From Hyphomicrobiales bacterium (GTDB lineage Bacteria; Pseudomonadota; Alphaproteobacteria; Rhizobiales; Rhizobiaceae), in assembly GCA_900473175.1 (NCBI GenBank), contig UCKM01000010.1, forward strand, positions 124,001 to 188,000: a stretch of 64,000 nt of DNA, written 5' to 3'. Under the pieces are notes generated by a model that ran no database searches, was not told the DNA's origin, and saw only the letters and a program-made list of their open reading frames with translations. Positions 24,782 through 33,796 of this stretch are shown in pieces; within the stretch, counting starts at the first letter, position 1; every line of letters begins with the position of its first letter. Position numbers and translations under genes: made by a program.

Positions 24782-25876
24782 TCAGGCGCCCTTCAATGCC
24801 GTATCGCTTAGGCGCGATACGATCCGGATGCGATAGTAGATCAGCGTGTCGCTGGCGAGCACGAAGAACAGAATGATGCCTTGGAAAATACGCGCTGATT
24901 TTTCCGAAATACCCAGTGAGATTTGGGCCGCTTCGCCTCCAAGATAGGAAAGCGCCAGTACAAGCCCTGCGGCGATGATCCCCAGAGGATTGAGCCTTCC
25001 GAGAAACGCCACGATGATTGCCGTGAAGCCATAACCTGGCGAAATGCTTGTCCGTAGCTGCCCGACAGCGCCGGAAACCTCGGCGATCCCGGCAAGTCCG
25101 GCGAGCGCGCCCGATATGAGAAAGGCGAAAAATGTCAGCTTGCCCGCGCTGAAACCGGCGAAGCGCCCTGCCCGTGCGCTCCGTCCAAGCACTTTTATCT
25201 CAAAGCCATTCAACGTGCGCGACAGCATGAACCAGACGATGACGGCAGCGATGAGAGCAAGAATGAAACCCCAATGGGCGCGGCCGGACTCCGCCCATAT
25301 CGCCGGCAAGATCGCACTTTCGTTGAACTGGACAGTTTCCGGAAAGTTATAACCCTGCGGATTGCGCCATGGTCCGCGCACTAGCCAGTCCAGGAAGAGC
25401 TGGGCAACATAGACGAGCATGAGACTAGTCAGGATTTCATTGGTATTGAAGCGGACCTTGAGATAAGCCGGAATTGTCGCATAGGCCATTCCGCCGGCCA
25501 TGCTAAGCAGAAGCATGAGCGGCAAGACATACCAGCCCTGGAAGTCTGGAAACACCACGGGCAGGATTGATCCGGCTATGCCGCCGGCGATCAGCTGGCC
25601 TTCGGCACCGATGTTCCAGTTGTTCGACAAAAAGCATACAGAAAGGCCCACTGCTATCAGGATGAGCGGCGCAGCCTTGATCAGCAATTCGTGGATCGAC
25701 CATACCTCGGTCAGCGGTTCGATGAAATAGGAGTAGAGGGCGGAAACAGGATTCTTTCCAAGAATCGAGAAAAGAACCGCTCCGGCAATCAATGTCAACA
25801 ACAGCGCAATGAATGGCGACAAGGCGCTGAAGAGGGCCGAATGCTGCGGACGTTTGACGATTTCGATCCGCATCAT
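24782..25876 (-). CDS. ABC transporter permease (nucleoside type, first permease)
   Basis: A 364-residue inner-membrane protein. The signature ALSVCFLSNNWNIGAEGQL-like segment (here VGLSVCFLSNNWNIGAEG) and LTSLMLVYVAQLFLD are family-typical. It begins with an ATGATG; the first ATG overlaps the ATPase stop by four bases, so translation is coupled. It pairs with the next permease to form the channel. Confidence 0.9.
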   Translation of the reverse strand: MMRIEIVKRPQHSALFSALSPFIALLLTLIAGAVLFSILGKNPVSALYSYFIEPLTEVWSIHELLIKAAPLILIAVGLSVCFLSNNWNIGAEGQLIAGGIAGSILPVVFPDFQGWYVLPLMLLLSMAGGMAYATIPAYLKVRFNTNEILTSLMLVYVAQLFLDWLVRGPWRNPQGYNFPETVQFNESAILPAIWAESGRAHWGFILALIAAVIVWFMLSRTLNGFEIKVLGRSARAGRFAGFSAGKLTFFAFLISGALAGLAGIAEVSGAVGQLRTSISPGYGFTAIIVAFLGRLNPLGIIAAGLVLALSYLGGEAAQISLGISEKSARIFQGIILFFVLASDTLIYYRIRIVSRLSDTALKGA

Positions 25877-27456
25877 GCTACCCCTGCGCTGGCCTGCGGC
25901 GCCGCGTGCTCGGCTCCGCCCATCATGAGTCCTACACGTTCCCTGCTCATCTCCTTGATCGGCACGGATTCAGAGAGACGCCCATGCACCATGGCGGCAA
26001 TCCGGTCGGAAATCTCGAACAATTCATCCAGGTCCTGGCTGATCACGATGACCGCTGAGCCACTACGGGCAAGATCAACCAATGCCTGGCGGATATGGGC
26101 CGCAGCACCCGCATCCACACCCCATGTCGGCTGGTTGACGATCATCACGGACGGGTTGCGATCAAGTTCGCGCCCGATAAGAAACTTCTGCAGGTTTCCG
26201 CCGGAAAGTGCTGATGCGTCTGGGTTTTCCGCGCTTTTGCGAACATCCATCTTGGCAACGACGCGCTTGGCGGCCGAAGCAAGGCCAGACTCCGCGACAA
26301 GCTTGAGCGCGCCACCAGACAGGAATACCTTGCGGTCCGTTGAATGACGCGACAGGAGCAGATTGTTGGTAAGCGACATGTCGGGTACCGCGCCGTGTCC
26401 GAGGCGCTCTTCGGGAACGAAAGCGGCGCCCAGTTTGCGCCGAGCCGATATGCCGATCCTTCCCGCGTCGTTGCCACGAATGCGTATCGTGCCTGGACGT
26501 TCCTGCAGGACTTCACCCGAGATCGCCTCGAACAATTCGCCTTGCCCATTGCCAGCAACTCCGGCGATGCCGAGAATTTCACCACCCCGGACCGATAGGT
26601 GAACATCATGGAGGGACACAGAAAATGGTCCGCGTGGATTTTGCGACAAACCGTTTACTTCGACCAGCAGCGATTGCTGCAGCCCAGCCCCCTCGTCCGG
26701 ATGCCGCTCAATGACATGGATGTCGCTGCCCACCATCATACGCGCCAACGATGCAGCAGTTTCGGCGCGCGGGTCGCACTGGCTTACAACCTTACCGTGC
26801 CGCAACACGGTTGCCCGATCACAAAGCCGCCGGACCTCCTCCAACCTGTGGCTTATGTACAGGATGGATTTGCCTTCGGACCGCAGGCGTTCCAGCGTGA
26901 CAAACAGCAGGTCGGCTTCCTGCGGCGTCAAAACCGACGTCGGTTCATCAAGAATGATAAGATCCGGATTCTGCAACAAGCAACGTATGATCTCGATCCG
27001 CTGCCTCTCGCCAACCGAAAGGTCCCCGACAAGCGCTTCCGGGTCGACCGGCAGACCATAGGCCTCGCCAATTTCACGGGCACGCACCGCGATCGTGTCA
27101 AGTGGTGTCTTCTCGTCCAAGGACAACGCAATATTTTCCGCCGCAGTCAGCGCATCAAACAGCGAAAAATGCTGGAAAACCATACCGATACCGAGTGATC
27201 TTCCCATTGCGGGACTGGTTACGGTTACGGCTTCACCCTTCCACTTGATGTGCCCGGAGGTCGGCTGCAGTGCGCCGAACAACATTTTGACCAACGTCGA
27301 CTTGCCTGCGCCGTTCTCGCCAAGCAGCGAATGAATTTCGCCGGTGCCAATCTTCAGGTCGATTTCGTCGCAGGCTTTGAGTGTACCGAAAATCTTGGTG
27401 AGCTTGTCAGCTTCCAGTAGCGGTGTTTCAGAGCCGTTTATTCTTTTTTCTTTCAT
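25873..27456 (-). CDS. ABC transporter ATP-binding protein with two ATPase domains
   Basis: A 527-residue protein. Domain 1 has Walker A LLGENGAGKST, signature LSVGERQRIEI and Walker B LIILDEPTSVL. Domain 2 has the degenerate IAGVAGNGQGELFEA P-loop typical of RbsA/YufO-like proteins, signature ALSGGNLQK, and a Q loop. It powers import by the two downstream permeases. First gene of the operon. Confidence 0.94.
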   Translation of the reverse strand: MKEKRINGSETPLLEADKLTKIFGTLKACDEIDLKIGTGEIHSLLGENGAGKSTLVKMLFGALQPTSGHIKWKGEAVTVTSPAMGRSLGIGMVFQHFSLFDALTAAENIALSLDEKTPLDTIAVRAREIGEAYGLPVDPEALVGDLSVGERQRIEIIRCLLQNPDLIILDEPTSVLTPQEADLLFVTLERLRSEGKSILYISHRLEEVRRLCDRATVLRHGKVVSQCDPRAETAASLARMMVGSDIHVIERHPDEGAGLQQSLLVEVNGLSQNPRGPFSVSLHDVHLSVRGGEILGIAGVAGNGQGELFEAISGEVLQERPGTIRIRGNDAGRIGISARRKLGAAFVPEERLGHGAVPDMSLTNNLLLSRHSTDRKVFLSGGALKLVAESGLASAAKRVVAKMDVRKSAENPDASALSGGNLQKFLIGRELDRNPSVMIVNQPTWGVDAGAAAHIRQALVDLARSGSAVIVISQDLDELFEISDRIAAMVHGRLSESVPIKEMSRERVGLMMGGAEHAAPQASAGVA

Positions 27457-27572
27457 GGTTCCCCGCGGCCAAGACCGTTCTCGATCCTATGCTAGGCTTA
27501 CCGAATTTGGAAAGTGTAAAACGTGGGATTGCGGCCATTTGCGCACATTATTCATGCATCAATTTCAGCGGC

Positions 27573-28550
27573 TTAAGGAATAAGCACAGTCGTTCCCGTA
27601 GTTTTGCGCGATTCCAGATCGCGGTGGGCGGTCGCAACATCCTTCAATGCATATGTCTGGCCGATTGGAATGCGGATGACGCCCTTCGAGACTAGATCGA
27701 ATAGTTCGTTGGCTCCTGTCTCGAGCGCATCGCGCGCTGCGATATAGACGAACAAGGTCGGACGGGTCAGATAAAGCGAACCCTTCCGGGACAGAATCCC
27801 GAGATCAAACGGTGGAACGGGGCCGGATGATTGACCGAAGCACACGATCATCCCGCGTGGGCGCAAGCAATCGAGTGACCCGTCAAATGTATCCTTGCCA
27901 ACCGAATCGTAAACGACATCGACGCCCTTGCCGCCTGTAAGCTCCTTTACCCGCTCGACAAAATTTTCGGTGCGATAGTTGATGACATGGTCATAACCGT
28001 GGCCCAGTGCCAGCTTGACCTTCTCGTCGGAACCGGCCGTGCCAATTACGGTTGCACCAATGTGCCTTGCCCATTGCCCGGCAATGAGACCCACGCCGCC
28101 GGCCGCTGCGTGAAAGAGGATGGTGTCGCCCTTTTTGACTGGGAATGTCTGCCGCAGCAGGTAATGTGCAGTCAGTCCCTTCAACATCATCGATGCCGCT
28201 TGTTTCAAAGGAATTGCATCTGGTACCTTGACAAGACGGTCCGCCGGGATCAGCCGTTCCTCGGCATAAGCCCCAATCGGATTGGTATAGGCAACGCGGT
28301 CGCCCTCCTTCAGACTGTTGACGTCACGACCGACCGCTAGCACGACGCCCGCACCCTCGTGCCCGGGGATCAGCGGCAGGCCACTCGGTGAAGGATAGAG
28401 GCCGGTCCGGAAATAAACGTCGAGGAAATTCAGCCCGATAGCCTCATTGCGGATACGAACTTCACCAGGAGCAGGAGCACCGACTGAAACATCCTCATAG
28501 GACAGAACCTCTGGTCCCCCGACCTTATGGATACGAACAGCTTTGACCAT
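27573..28550 (-). CDS. NADPH:quinone oxidoreductase (zinc-free MDR family)
   Basis: A 325-residue medium-chain reductase starting MVKAVRIHKVGGPEVL. The nucleotide site AAAGGVGLIAGQWARHIGA and GSDEKVKLA are clear, while the structural-zinc cysteine set of alcohol dehydrogenases is missing, as in Qor. Its start overlaps the pcs stop by one base (TGATG), so it is cotranslated. It may reduce quinones or other electrophiles; the operon link with Pcs has no known functional meaning. Confidence 0.88.
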   Translation of the reverse strand: MVKAVRIHKVGGPEVLSYEDVSVGAPAPGEVRIRNEAIGLNFLDVYFRTGLYPSPSGLPLIPGHEGAGVVLAVGRDVNSLKEGDRVAYTNPIGAYAEERLIPADRLVKVPDAIPLKQAASMMLKGLTAHYLLRQTFPVKKGDTILFHAAAGGVGLIAGQWARHIGATVIGTAGSDEKVKLALGHGYDHVINYRTENFVERVKELTGGKGVDVVYDSVGKDTFDGSLDCLRPRGMIVCFGQSSGPVPPFDLGILSRKGSLYLTRPTLFVYIAARDALETGANELFDLVSKGVIRIPIGQTYALKDVATAHRDLESRKTTGTTVLIP

Positions 28551-29314
28551 CACGATTTCTCCGTACTTCCAAGATTAGGGAACAACTGCATTACAGCACC
28601 GATGAAGAAGAGATAAACGCCTGTCACCGAAATGCCAATCCGCACCCAGAGCGGCGAATCCAACTCCTGAAATAGCGATACCGCGCCGAAGCCGCACCAC
28701 AAAAAGAAGATCGCAAGGTTCAAGGGCCGCAGTCGTTGGACGCGGACCGGGTGCAGGAAATAGACCGGCAGGAAGGAGACGATCGCCGAGGCAAGAACGA
28801 TCGCAAAGGCTACCCACTCGCCGGGACGCACGATGAATAGCGTGAAGACGATCATGTTCCAGACAACAGGAAACCCCTTGAAGAAATTCTCCTTGGTCTT
28901 CATGCCGGTATCGGCATAGTAGATCGCGCTGGAAACGACGATGATAGCGGCCGCCAGGAACGACAGCCCCTCACCCATGAAGCCGCGCTGATAGAGCGCA
29001 AACGCCGGTATGAGGACATAAGTCATATAGTCGATGATATTGTCGAGGAGCTCGCCCGACCAGTTAGGCAGCACGTATTTGACTTCCAGCTTGCGGGCAA
29101 TCGGTCCGTCTATACCATCGACGAAGAGGGCGAGCCCCAACCACCAGAACATGGCGGTCCAACTTTCCTCACTCGCTGCTACAACCGACAAAAATGCCAG
29201 AAAGGAACCGGACGCCGTCAGCAGATGAACAGAGAATGCCTTCGCCTGTGGTGCCGTTACTTTCTTGGGCATGACACCCTTAGGCATGGTTGGTTTTTTC
29301 ACGGTCCGCGCCAA
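28550..29314 (-). CDS. pcs: Phosphatidylcholine synthase
   Basis: A 254-residue membrane protein with eight hydrophobic helices. The CDP-alcohol phosphotransferase motif is visible as DGIDGPIARKL followed by SGELLDNIIDY. Pcs condenses CDP-diacylglycerol with choline directly to phosphatidylcholine, a route typical of rhizobia, agrobacteria and brucellae. The N-terminus is Lys/Pro-rich and cytoplasmic (KKPTMPKGVMPKKV). Confidence 0.93.
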   Translation of the reverse strand: MARTVKKPTMPKGVMPKKVTAPQAKAFSVHLLTASGSFLAFLSVVAASEESWTAMFWWLGLALFVDGIDGPIARKLEVKYVLPNWSGELLDNIIDYMTYVLIPAFALYQRGFMGEGLSFLAAAIIVVSSAIYYADTGMKTKENFFKGFPVVWNMIVFTLFIVRPGEWVAFAIVLASAIVSFLPVYFLHPVRVQRLRPLNLAIFFLWCGFGAVSLFQELDSPLWVRIGISVTGVYLFFIGAVMQLFPNLGSTEKS

Positions 29315-29465
29315 TCTGCTGCATGATAATTCATCGTTCGCCGTTATATCCTATCAACGACGAACGATTTGCGATCAGCTTTTCTTGAAATTGGCTCAAA
29401 GCGCAAGCAATCAAGTTAATATAAACTGTTGAAAGCCCAAAGCGGGCTTAAAAGCGGAGGCGGAC

Positions 29466-30674
29466 ATGACCAGCAGCAGAACCAGAACCGATCCCATCGT
29501 CGTCGCGGGAGCTGGCCACGTGGGACTGATTGCGGCAATCGCCCTTGCCCAGACGTTCGATGATATCATCAGCATCGGTGTGGTCCCGGAGGCCACGGAT
29601 AAGCGCACGACTGCGCTGATGATGCCGGCCATCAAGTTCCTTGAAACGATTGGCCTTTGGAAAGACATTGTGCCTCACGCTGCGCCGATCACCACAATGC
29701 GCATCCTCGACGGAACAAGCCGCCTTATCAGGAGTCCCGCTGTAACGTTCGCGGCCAACGAAATCGACGAGCCGGCTTTTGGCTACAACATTCCAAATAC
29801 CACTCTGACCTCGGTGCTTAGCGGTGCTCTCGAGCATTCGGGCGCAAGACACGTCGCCGCATCAGCCACCCACTATCACGCCACCGAAAATGCGATCTCG
29901 GTGGAAGCCAGCGACGGATCCATGTTTACCGCCAACATCGTGATTGCGGCCGACGGCCGTTCGTCGCTCGCACGCGAAGCTGCCGGGATTTCCGCGCGCA
30001 CATGGTCCTATGGTCAGACCGCCATCGTCCTCAGCTTCAGCCACACGCGCGATCACCATGATATTTCGACGGAATTTCACACGGAGCACGGGCCGTTCAC
30101 GCAAGTTCCGCTGCCGGGAAGGCGCTCAAGTCTGGTCTGGGTTACGACCCCCGCCCATGCCACCGAGCTTTTGGAACTCACCCACGATCAACTGGCGCTA
30201 CGCGTCGAAGAGCGCATGCAGTCCATGCTGGGCGCGGTGACAATTGATGTTGATCCGCAGAGCTGGCCGCTTTCAGGTTTGGTACCAACGTCCTTTGCCC
30301 GCAATCGCGTTTTCCTGGCAGGCGAATCCGCGCACGTTTTTCCCCCGATCGGGGCGCAGGGTCTCAATCTCGGTGTCAGGGACGTTGAGACCTTGCTTGA
30401 GACGCTGCCCAATGACGGATCAGACCTTGGTGCGCAGCGCGCTATTTCCACTTACAATCGCAAACGCAGCCCCGATATCATTGCGCGTACAGGCGCGGTC
30501 GATGCGCTGAACAGATCGCTACTGTCGGATTTCTTGCCCGTTCAGATGGTGCGCAGCGGCGGTCTCGAACTTCTGCGCGCGTTCTCGCCGTTGCGTGGCT
30601 TCGTCATGCGTGAGGGACTGCGCCCGGGCAGCGGCTTCCGCTTCACGCGCAAGCACGCCGCCCAGGAGCACTAG
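29466..30674 (+). CDS. UbiH/UbiF/Coq6-family FAD-dependent hydroxylase
   Basis: A 402-residue flavoprotein. The N-terminal dinucleotide fold is [16 protein letters not shown] (slightly atypical at the third glycine) and the second FAD motif is [12 protein letters not shown] near residue 160, then [20 protein letters not shown] near 285, the GD-like motif. The C-terminal part is shorter than many UbiH. It probably hydroxylates the ubiquinone ring but the exact position is not decided. It ends 4 bases into the mntH stop (CTAG shared). Confidence 0.85.
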   Translation: MTSSRTRTDPIVVAGAGHVGLIAAIALAQTFDDIISIGVVPEATDKRTTALMMPAIKFLETIGLWKDIVPHAAPITTMRILDGTSRLIRSPAVTFAANEIDEPAFGYNIPNTTLTSVLSGALEHSGARHVAASATHYHATENAISVEASDGSMFTANIVIAADGRSSLAREAAGISARTWSYGQTAIVLSFSHTRDHHDISTEFHTEHGPFTQVPLPGRRSSLVWVTTPAHATELLELTHDQLALRVEERMQSMLGAVTIDVDPQSWPLSGLVPTSFARNRVFLAGESAHVFPPIGAQGLNLGVRDVETLLETLPNDGSDLGAQRAISTYNRKRSPDIIARTGAVDALNRSLLSDFLPVQMVRSGGLELLRAFSPLRGFVMREGLRPGSGFRFTRKHAAQEH

Positions 30675-32017
30675 CTAAGCACGAAGTCGTACAGCAGTTT
30701 GATGTTCAGTACGGCGATCACGATGGCGATGAACATCGCAAACGCCGTCAGCCAGCGAGGGGAGACAAGTGCTCCCATTTTCGCCTTGTTCGCTGTGAAC
30801 ATGACCAGCGGGAACACTGCGAATGACAGCTGCAGGCTCAAGACCACCTGGGTCAGGACGAGGAGTTTAGCCGTGCCGCTATCGCCGTACCAGATCGTCA
30901 CGATTGCTGCAGGCACGATGGCGATACCGCGCGTGATGAGGCGCCGCAGCCACGGTGCGAGCTTAATATGAAGGAAGCCCTCCATTACGATCTGGCCGGC
31001 CAACGTTGCCGTCACTGTCGAGTTGATACCGCAGCAGAGCAAGGCAATGCCGAAAAGCGTCGGGGCAATCGCCAGGCCCAGAAGTGGTGCCAGCAGCGAG
31101 TGCGCCTCACCGAGTTCAGCGACCTCGGTCCGGCCAGTATGATTGAAGGTCGCCGCCGCCAATATAAGGATCGATGCATTAATCAGCAGGGCGAACATCA
31201 GCGCAACGGTGGAATCGATCGTTGCGTATTTCAGTGCCTGACGCCGTTCCGGTAACGAAGGACCATAGTCACGCGTCTGAACGATACCCGAATGCAGGTA
31301 GAGATTGTGCGGCATGACCGTCGCGCCGAGAATACCGAGCGCCAGATACAGCATTTGCGGATTGGTGACGATTTCCGTCGTGGGAGCAAAGCCGCGGATC
31401 ACCGCACCCCATTCAGGATCGGCAAGAAAAATCTGGACGGCAAAGCAGAGTGCGATGACGCCAAGCAGCGTGATGATAAGGGCTTCGATCCAGCGAAAGC
31501 CCAGCTTCTGCAGATAAAGAATGAGAAACACATCGAGCGCTGTGATCAGGACGCCGATCTCGAGCGGAATGCCGAATATCAGATTGAGACCAATGGCCGT
31601 GCCGATGACTTCGGCAATGTCGGTGGCGATGATCGCGATTTCCGCAAGGAACCACAAGGAATAGGCAACCGGTTTTGGAAATGCATCGCGGCAGGCCTGC
31701 GCAAGGTCCCTTCCCGACCCGATGGCAAGACGCGCGCAGAGGGCCTGCAATACGATGGCCATGATGTTTGAAATGAGCGCCACGACCAGCAGCGAGTAAC
31801 CAAATTTCGACCCACCAGCCAGTGAAGTGGCCCAGTTGCCCGGATCCATATAGCCAACGGCGACGAGATAGCCGGGCCCGACAAAAGCGGCAGCCCGGCG
31901 CCAGCTCGGCCCACCGGTGTGCACAGCAATTGAACGATGAACATCGGAAAGCGACGCCTCGCCCCGTGCCAGCCGCCATCCACGAGGCGTGTCGGTCGCC
32001 TGCCCAATTTGATCCAT
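30671..32017 (-). CDS. mntH: Manganese transporter MntH (NRAMP)
   Basis: A 448-residue membrane protein, start at 32017 with TTAGGAG just upstream. The TM1 metal site VGYMDPGNW and TM6 [10 protein letters not shown] are intact. NRAMP proteins import Mn2+ (or Fe2+) with protons. A near-perfect palindrome typical of Mur sites lies 19 bases upstream of the start, so repression by Mn-Mur is likely. The stop codon overlaps that of the convergent hydroxylase gene. Confidence 0.93.
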   Translation of the reverse strand: MDQIGQATDTPRGWRLARGEASLSDVHRSIAVHTGGPSWRRAAAFVGPGYLVAVGYMDPGNWATSLAGGSKFGYSLLVVALISNIMAIVLQALCARLAIGSGRDLAQACRDAFPKPVAYSLWFLAEIAIIATDIAEVIGTAIGLNLIFGIPLEIGVLITALDVFLILYLQKLGFRWIEALIITLLGVIALCFAVQIFLADPEWGAVIRGFAPTTEIVTNPQMLYLALGILGATVMPHNLYLHSGIVQTRDYGPSLPERRQALKYATIDSTVALMFALLINASILILAAATFNHTGRTEVAELGEAHSLLAPLLGLAIAPTLFGIALLCCGINSTVTATLAGQIVMEGFLHIKLAPWLRRLITRGIAIVPAAIVTIWYGDSGTAKLLVLTQVVLSLQLSFAVFPLVMFTANKAKMGALVSPRWLTAFAMFIAIVIAVLNIKLLYDFVLS

Positions 32018-32035
32018 AAAAACTCCTAAACGCAA

Positions 32036-32052
32036 TTGCAAATCATTCGCAA
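32036..32052. promoter_or_regulatory. Mur-type palindromic operator upstream of mntH
   Basis: TTGCAAAT-C-ATTCGCAA is a palindrome with one mismatch per arm pair. It resembles the Mn-responsive Mur box of rhizobia and sits where it would block the mntH promoter or the ribosome-proximal region. Confidence 0.6.
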
Positions 32053-32086
32053 CTATATATACAGAAAATTAGTAGCCGCAAGGGGG

Positions 32087-32401
32087 CTACGCCCGAAACT
32101 TTAGAAGAGCTAAAAAGTAGCTGGACGATGCCAAGGGGCCTGGGCTGGAGCTGCGGACACTAACCAATCCATCCGTGCGACATGACATAGTGCCAAAGCA
32201 GAAGATCAAAGCGACGGGAACGGCTGCAGGCGCGCCGAAGGCGAGAAGCGGCAGCACCGGGCCCATATAACCGATATTGCCCATAGTAAGACCCCGGATC
32301 GTGCTTTCATCGATCTTTCGCGTGCGCACGAATGCGATCGAAAACATTGCCAGAAATATGAGCCCAAAGAACGGAAGCACAAGGTTGAAGATGTCCAGCA
32401 T
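32087..32401 (-). pseudogene. AEC-family transporter remnant
   Basis: The readable protein starts MLDIFNLVLPFFGLIFL, a typical first helix of auxin-efflux-carrier-like transporters. After about 30 residues it jumps to ESTIRGLTMGNIGYMGPVLPLLAF and AVPVALIFCF, which belong to the fourth helix, then loses the frame. The normal family is about 310 residues, so most of the protein is gone. A decayed gene. Confidence 0.6.
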
Positions 32402-32496
32402 ATTGGGCTTGGGTTCCGACCTAATGGGAGCGCCAAAGTTCAACGCCGGAACGCTTTTGGCTCGCGAGATGGAAAAGAAAGAGTTATCTATCCTGA

Positions 32497-32838
32497 ATGA
32501 CGATGACAAGACAGATAAAACACGCCAAATTCCAGATCGGCCAGGTGGTCAGCCACAAAATCTTCGCCTTCCGCGGCGTGATTTTCGACGTGGATCCGGA
32601 ATTCAGCAATACCGAAGAATGGTATCAGTCCATTCCGGAGGATATTCGCCCGCGCCGCGACCAGCCCTTTTATCATTTGCTGGCTGAGAATTCGGAAAGC
32701 GAATATGTCGCCTATGTTTCCGAGCAAAACCTTATACCGGATACAACCGGCGCTCCCTTGAGGCATCCCCAGATCAAAAACATGTTCGATCAAGGCGAAG
32801 GTGGTGTCTACAGGGTCAAACGCACGAACTTCAACTAG
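32497..32838 (+). CDS. hspQ: Heat shock protein HspQ
   Basis: A 113-residue soluble protein (starts at 32497 or 32503). HspQ-type features are AKFQIGQVVSHKIFAFRGV and IFDVDPEFSNTEEWY, then RPRRDQPFYHLLAENSESE, a highly conserved tract. In E. coli, HspQ is a hemimethylated-DNA-binding and Lon-adaptor protein. A strong terminator follows. The upstream region shows only weak Shine-Dalgarno, so the start is tentative. Confidence 0.92.
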   Translation: MTMTRQIKHAKFQIGQVVSHKIFAFRGVIFDVDPEFSNTEEWYQSIPEDIRPRRDQPFYHLLAENSESEYVAYVSEQNLIPDTTGAPLRHPQIKNMFDQGEGGVYRVKRTNFN

Positions 32839-32875
32839 GACCTGGCCCGGGTTTCATCCATTGCCGGCAATAAAA

Positions 32876-32903
32876 AGAGGGGCGCTCGAAGCGCCCCTTT
32901 TTT
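32876..32903. terminator. Terminator between hspQ and ialB
   Basis: AGGGGCGCT / AGCGCCCCT stem with a 3-base loop and flanking A and T runs (TTTTTT after). Serves hspQ (plus) and ialB (minus). Confidence 0.85.
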
Positions 32904-32915
32904 GCGTGATGCGGA

Positions 32916-33536
32916 TCAGTTACCGGCTTTTGCCTTTTCCTGCTCAGCCTTCATCTTGTCCTCGAATTCCTTCTGGCGCTTCTGGACTTCATCCTGGAGC
33001 GTCTTCTGGCGCTGTTCGAGTTCGTTCTGCTGCAGGCCGGGGCCGTCATAGGCCTGGCTGAAACCTGTCAGCGCAACGTTGATCGGGTTTGGCTTGTTCT
33101 GGAAGTTGACCGAAGTCAACGTCAACTGGTTACCCTTCTTGAAGGACGCGAGCAATTCGTCGGAGAGCGCGACCTCGGAAATGCAGCGGTCTGGAAAGCA
33201 GATCGCATATTCGATCTTCTGGGTCTTGCCGCCATTGATCTGCAGTCCGACGCCCGGAACGATCAAACGACCGGTCGGGACGGAAACTTGGAAAATCTTG
33301 CGGTTGATCTTGCCTTTGATCTCGATGAGATTGACGGCGGTCAACAACTGGCCGCTATCGGCGGTCACGATATTCTGCGTGTTGCAGATGTCGTTGTCTT
33401 CCTGCTTGGAGCAGACCTTGAACCAACCCTGTGGCGCTCTCTGCTGCTGGGCTGAAGCTGGGACTGCCGCGGCGGCGAACAGGGCAATGGCACCCACGAA
33501 CGATGCTGTTGCAGCGATGGTCTTGCGGTTGGACAT
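32916..33536 (-). CDS. IalB-family periplasmic protein
   Basis: A 206-residue protein with a signal peptide (IAATASFVGAIALFAAAAVPASA). The start at 33536 has AAAGGAAC upstream. The domain has QGWFKVCSKQEDNDICNTQN and CFPDRC, with cysteines likely disulfide-bonded. The last 45 residues form a charged coiled coil (QRQKTLQDEVQKRQKEFEDK). IalB-family proteins are linked to Bartonella invasion, but homologues are common in non-pathogens; the role here is unknown. Confidence 0.88.
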   Translation of the reverse strand: MSNRKTIAATASFVGAIALFAAAAVPASAQQQRAPQGWFKVCSKQEDNDICNTQNIVTADSGQLLTAVNLIEIKGKINRKIFQVSVPTGRLIVPGVGLQINGGKTQKIEYAICFPDRCISEVALSDELLASFKKGNQLTLTSVNFQNKPNPINVALTGFSQAYDGPGLQQNELEQRQKTLQDEVQKRQKEFEDKMKAEQEKAKAGN

Positions 33537-33796
33537 GGTCAACTGGTTCCTTTCAGCGCACTTATCCGAAGTGTGTCTTGATCACCCGATTTTGCTGGTC
33601 TGGCTTTGGGTACCAAATGCGGCAAGAGAGTGACCCTTGATATCGAAGGCCGTGTTACACTGCATGTTAATGCAAATCCAGCCACCTTTTGGCTCTGTTT
33701 TAAATTCCCACGAGCGATTACATCCCTACGCCGCAGAATCGTCAACAAATGATAGTCTTACGGCGAATCGGGATGAAAGGGTCCAGAGTCGAGACA

